A stretch of 8,848 nt of DNA from an uncultured Lachnospiraceae bacterium (GCA_945827765.1 CALZPS010000048.1:1-8848), one strand, 5' to 3'; shown: positions 1 to 7,368, counted from the first letter of the stretch. Notes: generated by a model from the sequence alone, not told the origin. Made by a program: numbers and translations.

Positions 1-46
1 AGATCTAGTACGGTCTCGTGGGCTCGGAGATGTGTATAAGAGACAG
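1..46. other. Illumina Nextera i7-side adapter (synthetic)
   Basis: Positions 13-46 match the Nextera read-2 transposase adapter, ending in the 19-base mosaic end (28-46). Positions 5-12 (ctagtacg) are the reverse complement of the i7 index known as N702, and 1-4 (agat) are the last bases of the P7 primer. This is library DNA, not chromosome. It creates false open frames reading MGSEMCIRDR, a peptide I recognise as adapter-derived. Biological sequence starts at 47. Confidence 0.98.
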
Positions 47-127
47 GGACGGAACTTTCTGTATAATGCCGTATATGACATGCAAACTACCTCTTTGCTG
101 CTTTTTTATCACATCTTTCTCTGTCTC

Positions 128-1210
128 TTACTCGTCTCCGAAACTGATGCCAGTCAATTTCGCCTCTTTGATCAGCTTACACTTCGGGTCTACATATTTC
201 AGTTTGCCGGCAATCTCTTCCAACGGAACCTTGGTCATCTCGCCGCCCTGCATCGCTACCATATATCCGTACTGTCCCTTCATAATCATATCTGCCGCCT
301 TGGCGCCGACTCTGGTAGAGAATACGCGGTCAAACGGACATGGTGAACCACCTCGCTGTGTGTGTCCCGGAACTGTGATGCGCACTTCTTTTTCCGTTTT
401 TTCCTGAATTTCTTCTGCCAATTTGTATGCAATAGACGGATATTTCTTCTTGTCCTTCTCCAGTTTTTCTTTCAGTTCTTTCTTGGACAATTTGGCGTCC
501 TTCTTGGAAATCGCTCCCTCTGCCACTGCCAGAATCGTAAATGATTTTCCTGCCTTGTCACGTTTTTCAATCACATCGGCAATCACATTTATATCATACG
601 GAATCTCCGGCAGCAAAATAATATCTGCGCCGCCTGCAATGCCTGCATGTAATGTGACATGTCCCACTTTGTGTCCCATCACCTCAATGATAAACACACG
701 GCTGTGGGAAGTCGCTGTCGTATGGATACGGTCGATTGTATCTGTTGCGATATCCACCGCACTCTGGAAACCGAACGTCATCTCCGTTCCCCACAGGTCA
801 TTGTCGATTGTCTTCGGCAGACCAATGACATTCAAGCCCTCTTCCCTGAGCAGATTCGCCGTCTTCTGCGTTCCGTTGCCGCCCAAAATCACCAGACAGT
901 CAAGGCTTAACTTGTGGTATGTGTGTTTCATCGCTGCCACCTTATCCAGACCGTCTTTATCCGGCACGCGCATCAATTTAAACGGCTGTCTGGAAGTTCC
1001 CAGAATCGTGCCTCCGCGTGTCAGTATGCCCGAAAAATCTCTGGAAGTCAGCATCTTGAAGTTTCCGTAAATCAATCCTTTATATCCATCCTGGAATCCG
1101 TAGATTTCCACATCATCCACCTTGGAGCAGATGCCTTTTACCACGCCGCGCATCGCAGCATTCAGTGCCTGACAATCGCCGCCGCTCGTCAACATACCGA
1201 TTCTTAACAT
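128..1210 (-). CDS. pfkA: 6-phosphofructokinase (PfkA family, group III-like)
   Basis: A cytoplasmic glycolytic enzyme that phosphorylates fructose 6-phosphate to the 1,6-bisphosphate. It has 360 residues against about 320 for E. coli PfkA. Visible motifs are the N-terminal GMLTSGGDCQALNA (5-18), GTSR (71-74), the nucleotide loop LGGNGTQK (109-116), PKTIDND (132-138, catalytic Asp136) and QRGGSPCPFDR (285-295). A Lys-rich insertion lies at about 235-257. In the family, Gly113 with Lys133 (E. coli 104/124) is the combination seen in group III enzymes, which tend to use ATP; pyrophosphate enzymes usually have Asp at the first site. Asn112 replaces the usual Mg-contacting Asp103, which is odd. 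The ATG start has AAAGGAGG 9 bases upstream (1220-1227). No terminator is visible in the 81 bases left before the adapter. Family call is firm; the phosphoryl donor is inferred. Confidence 0.95.
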   Translation of the reverse strand: MLRIGMLTSGGDCQALNAAMRGVVKGICSKVDDVEIYGFQDGYKGLIYGNFKMLTSRDFSGILTRGGTILGTSRQPFKLMRVPDKDGLDKVAAMKHTYHKLSLDCLVILGGNGTQKTANLLREEGLNVIGLPKTIDNDLWGTEMTFGFQSAVDIATDTIDRIHTTATSHSRVFIIEVMGHKVGHVTLHAGIAGGADIILLPEIPYDINVIADVIEKRDKAGKSFTILAVAEGAISKKDAKLSKKELKEKLEKDKKKYPSIAYKLAEEIQEKTEKEVRITVPGHTQRGGSPCPFDRVFSTRVGAKAADMIMKGQYGYMVAMQGGEMTKVPLEEIAGKLKYVDPKCKLIKEAKLTGISFGDE

Positions 1211-1251
1211 TGTACTATTCCTCCTTTAGTCAGAAATTATCCTTAACTGTT

Positions 1252-1281
1252 ATATTACCACAAATAAAAAGAACCTGCCAG
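1252..1281 (-). promoter_or_regulatory. Candidate promoter of pfkA
   Basis: On the minus strand there is an extended -10 (TGG then TAATAT, 1252-1257). A -35-like CTGGCA (1276-1281, 4 of 6 to TTGACA) lies 18 bases away. It would start transcription near 1245 and give a leader of about 35 nt before the pfkA ATG. The -35 is weak, so this is a candidate only. Confidence 0.35.
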
Positions 1282-1355
1282 ATATAAATAAAACAAATGA
1301 ATGATTCTTGTATACTTCTGGAACATCGATAAAGAGTTGCACAGGAAATAGTCAT

Positions 1356-1394
1356 AAAGGTGCATGCGTCGGATCATCCGGCACATGCACCTTT
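1356..1394 (-). terminator. Hairpin terminator behind the GH3 gene
   Basis: Arms of 11 bp (aaaggtgcatg at 1356-1366 and catgcaccttt at 1384-1394) are continued inward by a G-C and a G-U pair after one mismatch. The stem closes with cgga/tccg around a tca loop. It lies 45 bases beyond the GH3 stop codon. The T-run after the stem is only three bases on the minus strand (four on the plus strand), so termination may be partial. Nothing converges on it from the plus strand here. Confidence 0.65.
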
Positions 1395-1438
1395 TAAATT
1401 CAAAATGATAAACAGCTATCTTTCATTGCCGCTATTGA

Positions 1439-4400
1439 TTATTCCAGTGTAAACACCATCTTGCTCGTGAAACCTTCGTCAATGTACACCGTTCTCGCTG
1501 CTCCGTACAGCGCCCAGAAATCTTCCTTTTCCGTCATCTGGCCGCCCGGCAGCTCTACCGGGAATTCACAGGAATCCGTGTCGTGGGAAAGGTTGTATCC
1601 GCCCATATCGGAAAATCCATTGTATATGATTCTGGTTGCCTCAGACAAGTCGCAAGCCGTGTATCCGTCAGAAGAATCCCCCATCGCATAAGTACCGAAT
1701 GAGGTAACCGCCGTATGCCCCAGAACCATGCTGTAGCCCTGCATTGCCTCCGTCATCGTAAGCTTATACGTTCCGTCTCCGTATAATGTCAGCTCGTACT
1801 CCACGATATTGTTATCGTCATAATCGTTCGGAACACCCTCGCCGTATACATATACATTTTCAATGGCCGCGCCGCCTGCTGCGGTTCCATCTCCTTTTCC
1901 GCCGTCCGTCGCCCCGCCGGATGAGCCGAGAAATTTCACACCGACTCCGCCGATAACCAGACCAACGATCACTGCTATCACTGTCAGAATTGCTACTGTA
2001 CCCTTCTTCACGATATCATCTCCTTCAATATTTTCTTGTTTCGGTCTTGATTTCAAATATTTTACCAGTCTGATTGTAGTCATAATTATGATAATCAGAC
2101 AGCAGCCGAATACCAGAATATCCAGCGCTATCAGCAGTGTCTCCCACAGTGCTCTGCCGGTATCCACTGCGCCATCCTCGGACAGGGTATCCATCGCATT
2201 TGATGTACCGACCGCATAAATGACATTCTTCGCTGCGCGCTGTACGTTGTTCATAACTGTCGCATTACGCGTCCAGTCTGTAACCGTACCGTCTGCCTCT
2301 GCATATTCGCTCAATTTCCAATAACTCTTGTTGGTGTTCAGCCAAAGATCCGTTCCTGCATCCAGACCGGAAATGATATCCTGATAGAACATTGCCGGAA
2401 CAGACGCCTGGTCGGTGATTACCATGCCTTCAAATCCCCATTCGTCACGGAGAATGTTGGTCATCAGTCCTTTGTGAGCTCCTACCCAGCGTGCGCCGAT
2501 ACGGTTCATCGCCGCCATTGCTGCATTCGTATTACCGATATAAACCGTATACTCAAATCCCTTCAGATAGATTTCACGGGCAGCCTGCTCTCCGGCAAAT
2601 ATCACTCCTCCGTATCGATTCGTCTCCTGATCATTAAGGGCAAAATGTTTCATATAGGTAATGACACCCTTTTCTCGGGCACCCTTTACCTCATTACCGG
2701 ACATCTGTCCGGACAGATATCCGTCCTCTGAGAAATACTCGAAGTTACGTCCACTGTACGGAGATCTGTGAATATTCACACCCGGCGCATACCATCCGTT
2801 TACGCCTGTCTGGATGGAATCTTCTCCGAGACTGAGTCCCAACTCGTACATCAGCTCGGTGTTCCATGTGCAAGCCATCACGGCCTCCACCGGATATGCC
2901 ATCGCGCTCTGTCCGCCCACCAATGTGCCGGAAATACCGGACGGGCCATCCTTGTCCTGTGTTGACGGCAGTCCGATCGCATCCGCCTGAACAGTCGCAT
3001 AACCTCCGAGACGTATAATCTGCATCGCTTTGTCAGCCGGCAGACTCTTCACCAGATCCATCCATGCGGAGTCGCTATAATCCAAATCTTTTACGTCTGC
3101 CACTTTTTTGCCCGTATTCACTTCAAATTCCGGCATTTCTGAGCCGTCATTAATCACCTCATCACTGCGGTTCCATTCCAGATCATTAAGCAAAGCGGTC
3201 GGAGCAGTCATGGCACCGTCTTTGTATGTAGCAGGATAGGTACCTTCCCAGTCGCTTCTTGTCAGATATGTAAACGCTCCGTCATAATAACGGATATCCA
3301 TATCATCCAACTGATTGGTGATTTCCGTTCCCGTTTTACCAGAAACAGCATACGTTTCTGCATCAAATTCCTCCACGGTCGTCTTGTATGTCAGGCTCTC
3401 ATCACCGTCTGCATCCATACCGTCTGCAGTCGTATAACCTTTCGCAGCCAGAATATTATTCAAGGCATCATGCGCATCCATACCGGCAGCAAAATAATAA
3501 TCGCCTGCATCGAGAATATATGTCTTTGCGTTGTTTGCATCATAAGCCTTCATATTCTCTTTTTCTACGGAAATCGTAACCTCCTGTGAATCTCCGGCAG
3601 GAATTTCCCCGGTCTTGGTAAATCCAACCAACTCCACGGCAGCTTTCTCCACACCATTCTCTCTGTCATACTCGGTATAAGGAGACTGCATATAGATTTC
3701 TACGACATCCTTGCCCGCCATCTTTCCTGTATTGGTTACCTTCACAGAAATCTCAAAGGTATCCACAGTCTCTTCCACACTGTAATCAGACCACTCAAAG
3801 TCCGTGTAAGACAGGCCATAACCAAACGGAAACTGTACGGTCTTCGTATAATCATAAGCTCCCGCATTGCCCTGACCCAAAACAGCATCTTCGTACCTGG
3901 TCTCATAATAACGGTATCCCACATAAATATTTTCCGCATAAACCGTATATTTCGTACCATTTTTCACATTGCTGTTGACAATGTCAAAGTTTCCGATATT
4001 AGCATTGGCAGGTGCACTGAGAGAATCATATGCATAAGTATCTGCCAGATGTCCCGAGAAATTTACTGTTCCGGCAAACGCCTCACCTATTGCATAGATG
4101 CCTACCTGTCCGACGCCGCCGCACCATACGCAAGCCTTTACATTCTGATATGCGTCATCTTCCAAAAATCCCAATTCCATCGCATTGTTGGCATTCAGCA
4201 AAACGATGACCGTATCAAAATTCTCGCATGCCATAGTAAGCATATCCAACTCATTGTTATCAAGCTCCAGATATTGATAACCGGATTCCAGCGGCTCTGT
4301 CGGAATATCCGCACTCTCGCCGCCGCTGCGTCCGATACATACAATCGCCGCATCATTGTACTCGGAAAAACTTGCCTTTACCTCATCTGTATAGACATCC

Positions 4401-4897
4401 GCCGGTACTTCATTGACGGCAAAGGAACCCTCGCCGGTCTCATCCGGCACTTCCTTGCGGTAATCCTTACCCGCTCCTGTTTCATAGAAATCCCACAGTG
4501 TCCCATTCACTGAAAAACCGGATTCCTCCAACGCCTCTTTCAAGTTCGGCGCCAGTGTCGTATCCACCGAACCCGAACCCGCTCCTCCGTAAACAAAATC
4601 CACAGAGTCCTGACCAAACAGGGATACTTTTGCTCCTGATGCCAATGGCAGGGCATCTTCATTTTTGAGCAAAACCATCCCTTCCTCTTCAATCGTCCGG
4701 CAGACCTCTTCTGACTTGTCTGTCGTAACTGTTCCGGAACCGCTCAAATAAACCGTAATCAAATCTCTGTACAAATATGCAAAATAATTTCCTACCAGCA
4801 ATGCGCAGATCAGAACTGCACAAATCACATAGGTCACTATGGCTTTAGGCACAGTCATCGGTTTTCTGGCTTTTCCACGTTTTTTCTCGTTTTCCAT
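1439..4897 (-). CDS. Membrane-anchored GH3 glycosidase-like protein, permuted domain order
   Basis: A predicted cell-surface glycoside hydrolase family 3 protein of 1152 residues, probably acting on beta-linked sugars; substrate unknown. Order: basic cytoplasmic tail (1-18); TM1 (about 19-42); GH3 C-terminal-type domain (about 62-300, with EEEGMVLLKN at 70-79 and IGRSGGESAD at 188-197); Fn3-like part (PFGYGLSYTDFEWS at 357-370, to about 470); GH3 TIM-barrel domain (about 600-900, with KDGPSG 649-654, SGRNFEYFSEDG 715-726, KHF 750-752 and GFEGMVITDQ 821-830, likely nucleophile Asp829); TM2 (about 917-943); basic cytoplasmic loop; TM3 (about 966-990); Gly-rich linker; unrecognised outside domain (about 1012-1152). 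The C-before-N order is known in some clostridial beta-glucosidases. Glu194 is a possible acid/base. The usual Trp after the nucleophile is Gln. The ATG start follows AAGGAGG by 4 bases; an in-frame GTG at 4930 with its own AAAAGGAGG is a real alternative adding 11 residues. Confidence 0.88.
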   Translation of the reverse strand: MENEKKRGKARKPMTVPKAIVTYVICAVLICALLVGNYFAYLYRDLITVYLSGSGTVTTDKSEEVCRTIEEEGMVLLKNEDALPLASGAKVSLFGQDSVDFVYGGAGSGSVDTTLAPNLKEALEESGFSVNGTLWDFYETGAGKDYRKEVPDETGEGSFAVNEVPADVYTDEVKASFSEYNDAAIVCIGRSGGESADIPTEPLESGYQYLELDNNELDMLTMACENFDTVIVLLNANNAMELGFLEDDAYQNVKACVWCGGVGQVGIYAIGEAFAGTVNFSGHLADTYAYDSLSAPANANIGNFDIVNSNVKNGTKYTVYAENIYVGYRYYETRYEDAVLGQGNAGAYDYTKTVQFPFGYGLSYTDFEWSDYSVEETVDTFEISVKVTNTGKMAGKDVVEIYMQSPYTEYDRENGVEKAAVELVGFTKTGEIPAGDSQEVTISVEKENMKAYDANNAKTYILDAGDYYFAAGMDAHDALNNILAAKGYTTADGMDADGDESLTYKTTVEEFDAETYAVSGKTGTEITNQLDDMDIRYYDGAFTYLTRSDWEGTYPATYKDGAMTAPTALLNDLEWNRSDEVINDGSEMPEFEVNTGKKVADVKDLDYSDSAWMDLVKSLPADKAMQIIRLGGYATVQADAIGLPSTQDKDGPSGISGTLVGGQSAMAYPVEAVMACTWNTELMYELGLSLGEDSIQTGVNGWYAPGVNIHRSPYSGRNFEYFSEDGYLSGQMSGNEVKGAREKGVITYMKHFALNDQETNRYGGVIFAGEQAAREIYLKGFEYTVYIGNTNAAMAAMNRIGARWVGAHKGLMTNILRDEWGFEGMVITDQASVPAMFYQDIISGLDAGTDLWLNTNKSYWKLSEYAEADGTVTDWTRNATVMNNVQRAAKNVIYAVGTSNAMDTLSEDGAVDTGRALWETLLIALDILVFGCCLIIIIMTTIRLVKYLKSRPKQENIEGDDIVKKGTVAILTVIAVIVGLVIGGVGVKFLGSSGGATDGGKGDGTAAGGAAIENVYVYGEGVPNDYDDNNIVEYELTLYGDGTYKLTMTEAMQGYSMVLGHTAVTSFGTYAMGDSSDGYTACDLSEATRIIYNGFSDMGGYNLSHDTDSCEFPVELPGGQMTEKEDFWALYGAARTVYIDEGFTSKMVFTLE

Positions 4898-4954
4898 TTT
4901 TCCTCCTTCCGGCAGTCCCTGTCGCCTCACGGTTTTTAAACCTCCTTTTGCCGG

Positions 4955-5003
4955 GACACGCCTGTTTTATTGCAATTCAGGAATGCCTAAGACACCCCTG
5001 TTT
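4955..5003. repeat. Pair of 13-bp direct repeats in the GH3 leader
   Basis: On the minus strand AAACAGGGGTGTC (4991-5003) and AAACAGGCGTGTC (4955-4967) differ at one base and are 36 bp apart. They lie between the kinase terminator and the GH3 ribosome site, just downstream of the candidate GH3 start point. They could be operator half-sites. The spacing does not fit the usual LytTR box (9-bp repeats about 21 bp apart). Function is not shown. Confidence 0.55.
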
Positions 5004-5012
5004 CCCGAAGAT

Positions 5013-5042
5013 ACTATAACAAAAAAGCGCCAGTCTCCACAA
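5013..5042 (-). promoter_or_regulatory. Candidate promoter of the GH3 gene
   Basis: On the minus strand TTGTGG (5037-5042) and TATAGT (5013-5018) are 18 bases apart. The -35 falls inside the loop of the upstream kinase terminator. The start point would be near 5005, giving a leader of about 110 nt that contains the 13-bp direct repeats. A promoter is needed here because the terminator cuts GH3 off from the operon before it, but the exact boxes are uncertain. Confidence 0.35.
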
Positions 5043-5054
5043 GGAATCTGGCAC
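5021..5054 (-). terminator. Intrinsic terminator of the LytTR-kinase operon
   Basis: On the minus strand a 7-bp stem GTGCCAG/CTGGCGC (one U-G pair) encloses a 14-base loop that can add a short TCC/GGA pairing. Six T follow directly (5026 down to 5021). It starts 25 bases after the kinase stop codon. This is a standard intrinsic terminator and separates the two-component operon from GH3. Confidence 0.85.
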
Positions 5055-5079
5055 AAGTAGCATATTTCTGGCATATTTA

Positions 5080-6450
5080 TCATTGTCTCTCCAATTTGTA
5101 CAGCCGCAGAAATTCTTTTGGCATCGGCAGCAATATCTGCAGGGTAAATACATTATCCCTGGCACTTACAGCCAGCGAACCGCCATATTTCCCGGCAAGA
5201 TGGCGCATACTTTTCATTCCGAATCCGTGATGCGTTTTGTCTCTCTTTGTCGTCACCGGAAGACCATCACAGATTTCAATCTCCTCCTCGCAGTAATTAT
5301 TCGTCTGAATGCTCAGAAAATCCCCCACGGTCTTAATTGTCAGACTGATGACCCGTTTCCCGGCATCATTATATTTACTGACATTTTCTATCGCATTATC
5401 CAATGCATTTCCCAGAATCGCATAAATATCCAGCGTACTCATAAAATCCAGATGACTGGCATCCACAATGCAGGAAAGCTTTATCTGCCGCCGCTCACAG
5501 TACAGGCTCTTCTCGGAAAGAATGGTGTTTACCACCTCGTTTCCTGTCTCTGTCACCTTATCATAAATACTAATCGCCCGCTCCAGTTCTTCGATATATT
5601 GACCGCGCTCATCCGCCGACACCTGCTGCAATGCCCGGAGCTGATGTTTCAGGTCGTGGCATTTATGGTTGATCGTCTCTATATTCTCCCGGGACATTTC
5701 ATACTGACGTTTCCGCTCATACAAAATCTGTTCTACGATATCTTTTTCTTTGTTCAGGCCATGAATCCTGCAGATTGCATACAGCACCCACAAAATGAGG
5801 ATACACATCAGCAAATCCGTTACCGCTCCCAGATAATTAATTTCTTTATAATCTTGTCTGCCGGACACAAAAATCGTCTGACACATAAAAGTTGAAAACA
5901 GAACCAGAACACTCATTAAAACAGTAAATGCAATATCATGTACACAATCTTCGAACAGCCTCCCTCCCTGTCCGCCAAGCGGTCTGACGAATAACCTGTA
6001 CACCACATAATAAAGCAAGGAAGTCGACACGGCACAAAGCAGCACATAAAGCGGCAGCATATCCGAGAGCCTCTGCCAGACACCCTTAGCCAGAATTTCA
6101 TTAACCGCCACATATTCGATATGCTGCAGGCTGTACCCCGCGGCACATAGAAACATAGTGTCCGCTGTCGTCAGCTTGTAACAGAATTTGATACACAGAC
6201 CGCTCCCGACAGCCAACAAAATATACCATCCGACATTGATGATATTAACCAATATTCCCGGCATTAGCAGATGGAATTGCTCTGCAAGAAATGGATATAT
6301 GCAGGAAATCCCCATCATGATAACAAAGCTGCAGGATACACGCATTCTGAAATTATCTTGCTGCTTTGCAAAAACATAGGCAAATAAATGCTCTGCCGCC
6401 AGCAGTTCTATGATAAACCGTAATTCTTCAAAAAACGCAACTGCTCCCAT
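5080..6450 (-). CDS. GHKL sensor histidine kinase, AgrC-like (HPK10 type)
   Basis: The membrane sensor of a two-component pair, expected to autophosphorylate on His and pass phosphate to the adjacent regulator. It has 456 residues. The first 230 or so are very hydrophobic, with about six to seven membrane segments (roughly 38-55, 62-90, 97-115, 131-153, 170-193 and 205-228 plus a possible first one at 10-28), as in AgrC-type peptide receptors. A helical linker (232-260) leads to the H-box NHKCHDLKHQLRAL (261-274, probable phospho-His265). The N-box is LGNALDNAIE (346-355) and the G-box HGFGMKSM (408-415). The ATG start is 5 bases after the regulator's stop codon and its GGAGGA ribosome site lies inside the regulator's last codons, so translation is probably coupled. 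No AgrB or AgrD gene is visible nearby, so the signal is unknown. Confidence 0.92.
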   Translation of the reverse strand: MGAVAFFEELRFIIELLAAEHLFAYVFAKQQDNFRMRVSCSFVIMMGISCIYPFLAEQFHLLMPGILVNIINVGWYILLAVGSGLCIKFCYKLTTADTMFLCAAGYSLQHIEYVAVNEILAKGVWQRLSDMLPLYVLLCAVSTSLLYYVVYRLFVRPLGGQGGRLFEDCVHDIAFTVLMSVLVLFSTFMCQTIFVSGRQDYKEINYLGAVTDLLMCILILWVLYAICRIHGLNKEKDIVEQILYERKRQYEMSRENIETINHKCHDLKHQLRALQQVSADERGQYIEELERAISIYDKVTETGNEVVNTILSEKSLYCERRQIKLSCIVDASHLDFMSTLDIYAILGNALDNAIENVSKYNDAGKRVISLTIKTVGDFLSIQTNNYCEEEIEICDGLPVTTKRDKTHHGFGMKSMRHLAGKYGGSLAVSARDNVFTLQILLPMPKEFLRLYKLERQ

Positions 6451-6455
6451 CTTGC

Positions 6456-7157
6456 TTACATTCCTCCCACATATCTGGTAAATGCATTGATAAATTCATT
6501 CTTCTTATTGCGGCTGATGGAAAGTTCCACATTTCCCACGCATACTATGTTCCCGCGAATTGATTTCACATGGGCAAGGTTGACCAGAAAACTCTGGCTG
6601 CAGCGTGCAAAATAAAATCCCTGCAGCATTTCCTCCTGCTCTTTCATCACGCCACGCACCTCATATACCCCTGACGTCGTATGAAAATTCAGATAATGGC
6701 GGATGACCTCTATGTAAAGAATATCCGACACCTTCACCGAAATTTTCCCCACAGAAGTCTCCAAGAGCAGCGACCGTTCCATATCCCGCCGAATGTAGCG
6801 CATGACCTTCTTCATCTTCATGGCAAAGTCCTGATAACCAATCGGTTTTAACACATAATCGATTGCCTCCACCTCATATCCGTGAATGGCATACTGTGCC
6901 ATATTGGTGATAAACATGATACTGACTTTCTCATCCTTGCCGCGGATTACTTTTGCCGCCTCAATGCCGTTCATGCCGGGCATCTCGACATCAAACAAAA
7001 TCAAGTCAAAACTGTTGTCATACTCCGCCACAAAAGAAACTGCATCATGAAATACTTTTGTACTCACACTGACCCTACTCTCATCCTGAAATCGTTTTAA
7101 AAATTTCTCAATCTGATCTGTCATAGTCTGCTCATCATCAACGATTGCGACCCTCAT
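6456..7157 (-). CDS. LytTR-family response regulator (AgrA/LytR-like)
   Basis: A cytoplasmic transcription regulator of 233 residues, the likely partner of the kinase encoded next to it. The receiver domain (1-125) has the acidic pair Asp7-Asp8, phosphoacceptor Asp56 in LFDVEMPGMNG (54-64), Thr84 and Lys104 (KP), so phosphorylation should work. The LytTR DNA-binding domain (about 130-230) shows DILYIEVIRHYLNFHT (145-160) and RCSQSFLVNLAHVKSI (185-200). The start is the ATG at 7157, which has AAGGAG 7 bases upstream (7165-7170) and begins MRVAIVDDEQ. An upstream in-frame TTG at 7181 would place the ribosome site inside the gene and is rejected. A long structured leader lies upstream. It is the first gene of the operon; its target genes cannot be read from this window. 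Confidence 0.94.
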   Translation of the reverse strand: MRVAIVDDEQTMTDQIEKFLKRFQDESRVSVSTKVFHDAVSFVAEYDNSFDLILFDVEMPGMNGIEAAKVIRGKDEKVSIMFITNMAQYAIHGYEVEAIDYVLKPIGYQDFAMKMKKVMRYIRRDMERSLLLETSVGKISVKVSDILYIEVIRHYLNFHTTSGVYEVRGVMKEQEEMLQGFYFARCSQSFLVNLAHVKSIRGNIVCVGNVELSISRNKKNEFINAFTRYVGGM

Positions 7158-7164
7158 AAACATT

Positions 7165-7181
7165 CTCCTTGTATAATACAA
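7165..7181 (-). promoter_or_regulatory. Ribosome site overlapped by a 13-bp palindrome
   Basis: The minus strand reads TTGTATTATACAAGGAG. The 13-bp palindrome TTGTAT-T-ATACAA (7169-7181) shares two bases with the AAGGAG ribosome site of the LytTR gene. As RNA it could form a small stem beside the site; as DNA it could be an operator. TATTAT (7172-7177) also looks like a -10, but its start point would fall within the ribosome site, so a promoter here is unlikely. Confidence 0.5.
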
Positions 7182-7197
7182 ATGAGTTGCCCGACAA

Positions 7198-7368
7198 ATG
7201 AGCCTGATGTCGATTTATTCGTGCTTCGCACTCCCAAAATCGACGAAAACATTCGCAATCCGCGCATTTTTCTGCGAAAAATGGCTACTTGCTCATGTTT
7301 TGCGAGACCCATAGACATAAGAATACATGCAAGCATGTATTCTTATGTCCATTTGTCCCTTGGCTCAT
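7198..7368 (-). other. Multi-stem structured element in the LytTR leader
   Basis: Nested inverted repeats fill this stretch. The outer stem is atgagcc/ggctcat (7198-7204 with 7362-7368). Inside it lie four sets. One is gtcgattt/aaatcgac (7209-7216 with 7237-7244), with gtgc/gcac at its tip. The second is aaaacat/atgtttt (7246-7252 with 7295-7301). The third, enclosed by the second, is catttttc/gaaaaatg with a 3-base loop (7265-7272 with 7276-7283). The fourth is the 17-bp stem at 7314-7349. Together they can form a closed junction of three arms. Strand is assigned because it lies in the inferred leader of the minus-strand LytTR gene. It matches no riboswitch class that I recognise. It could equally be a dispersed intergenic repeat. 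No open frame of note lies within it. Confidence 0.6.
7314..7349. repeat. Perfect 17-bp inverted repeat, 2-base centre
   Basis: gacataagaatacatgc (7314-7330) and its exact reverse complement (7333-7349) are separated by aa. A perfect stem this long needs a reason: a strong hairpin in RNA, a cruciform in DNA, or the core of a mobile repeat. Neither strand has a T-run after it, so it is not an intrinsic terminator. It is the longest stem of the cluster. Confidence 0.9.

Noticed and set aside
100..112. T-run ctgcttttttat as a terminator for pfkA
   Set aside because: The T-run is on the plus strand, opposite to pfkA transcription, and has no convincing stem beside it.
18..407. Open frames on the plus strand starting inside the first adapter
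   Set aside because: Their first codons are synthetic adapter (MGSEMCIRDR and MYKRQ) and the rest is antisense to pfkA, without ribosome sites or family features.
7158..7181. TTG at 7181 as the start of the LytTR regulator
   Set aside because: It would put the AAGGAG ribosome site inside the gene; the ATG at 7157 has that site at 7 bases and gives the normal receiver start MRVAIVDDEQ.
7178..7202. Direct repeats acaaatgag (7178-7186 and 7194-7202) as a LytTR binding box
   Set aside because: The period is 16 bp and the sequence does not resemble the usual LytTR half-site, whose copies are about 21 bp apart.
7314..7349. The 17-bp hairpin as an intrinsic terminator
   Set aside because: No T-run follows on either strand.
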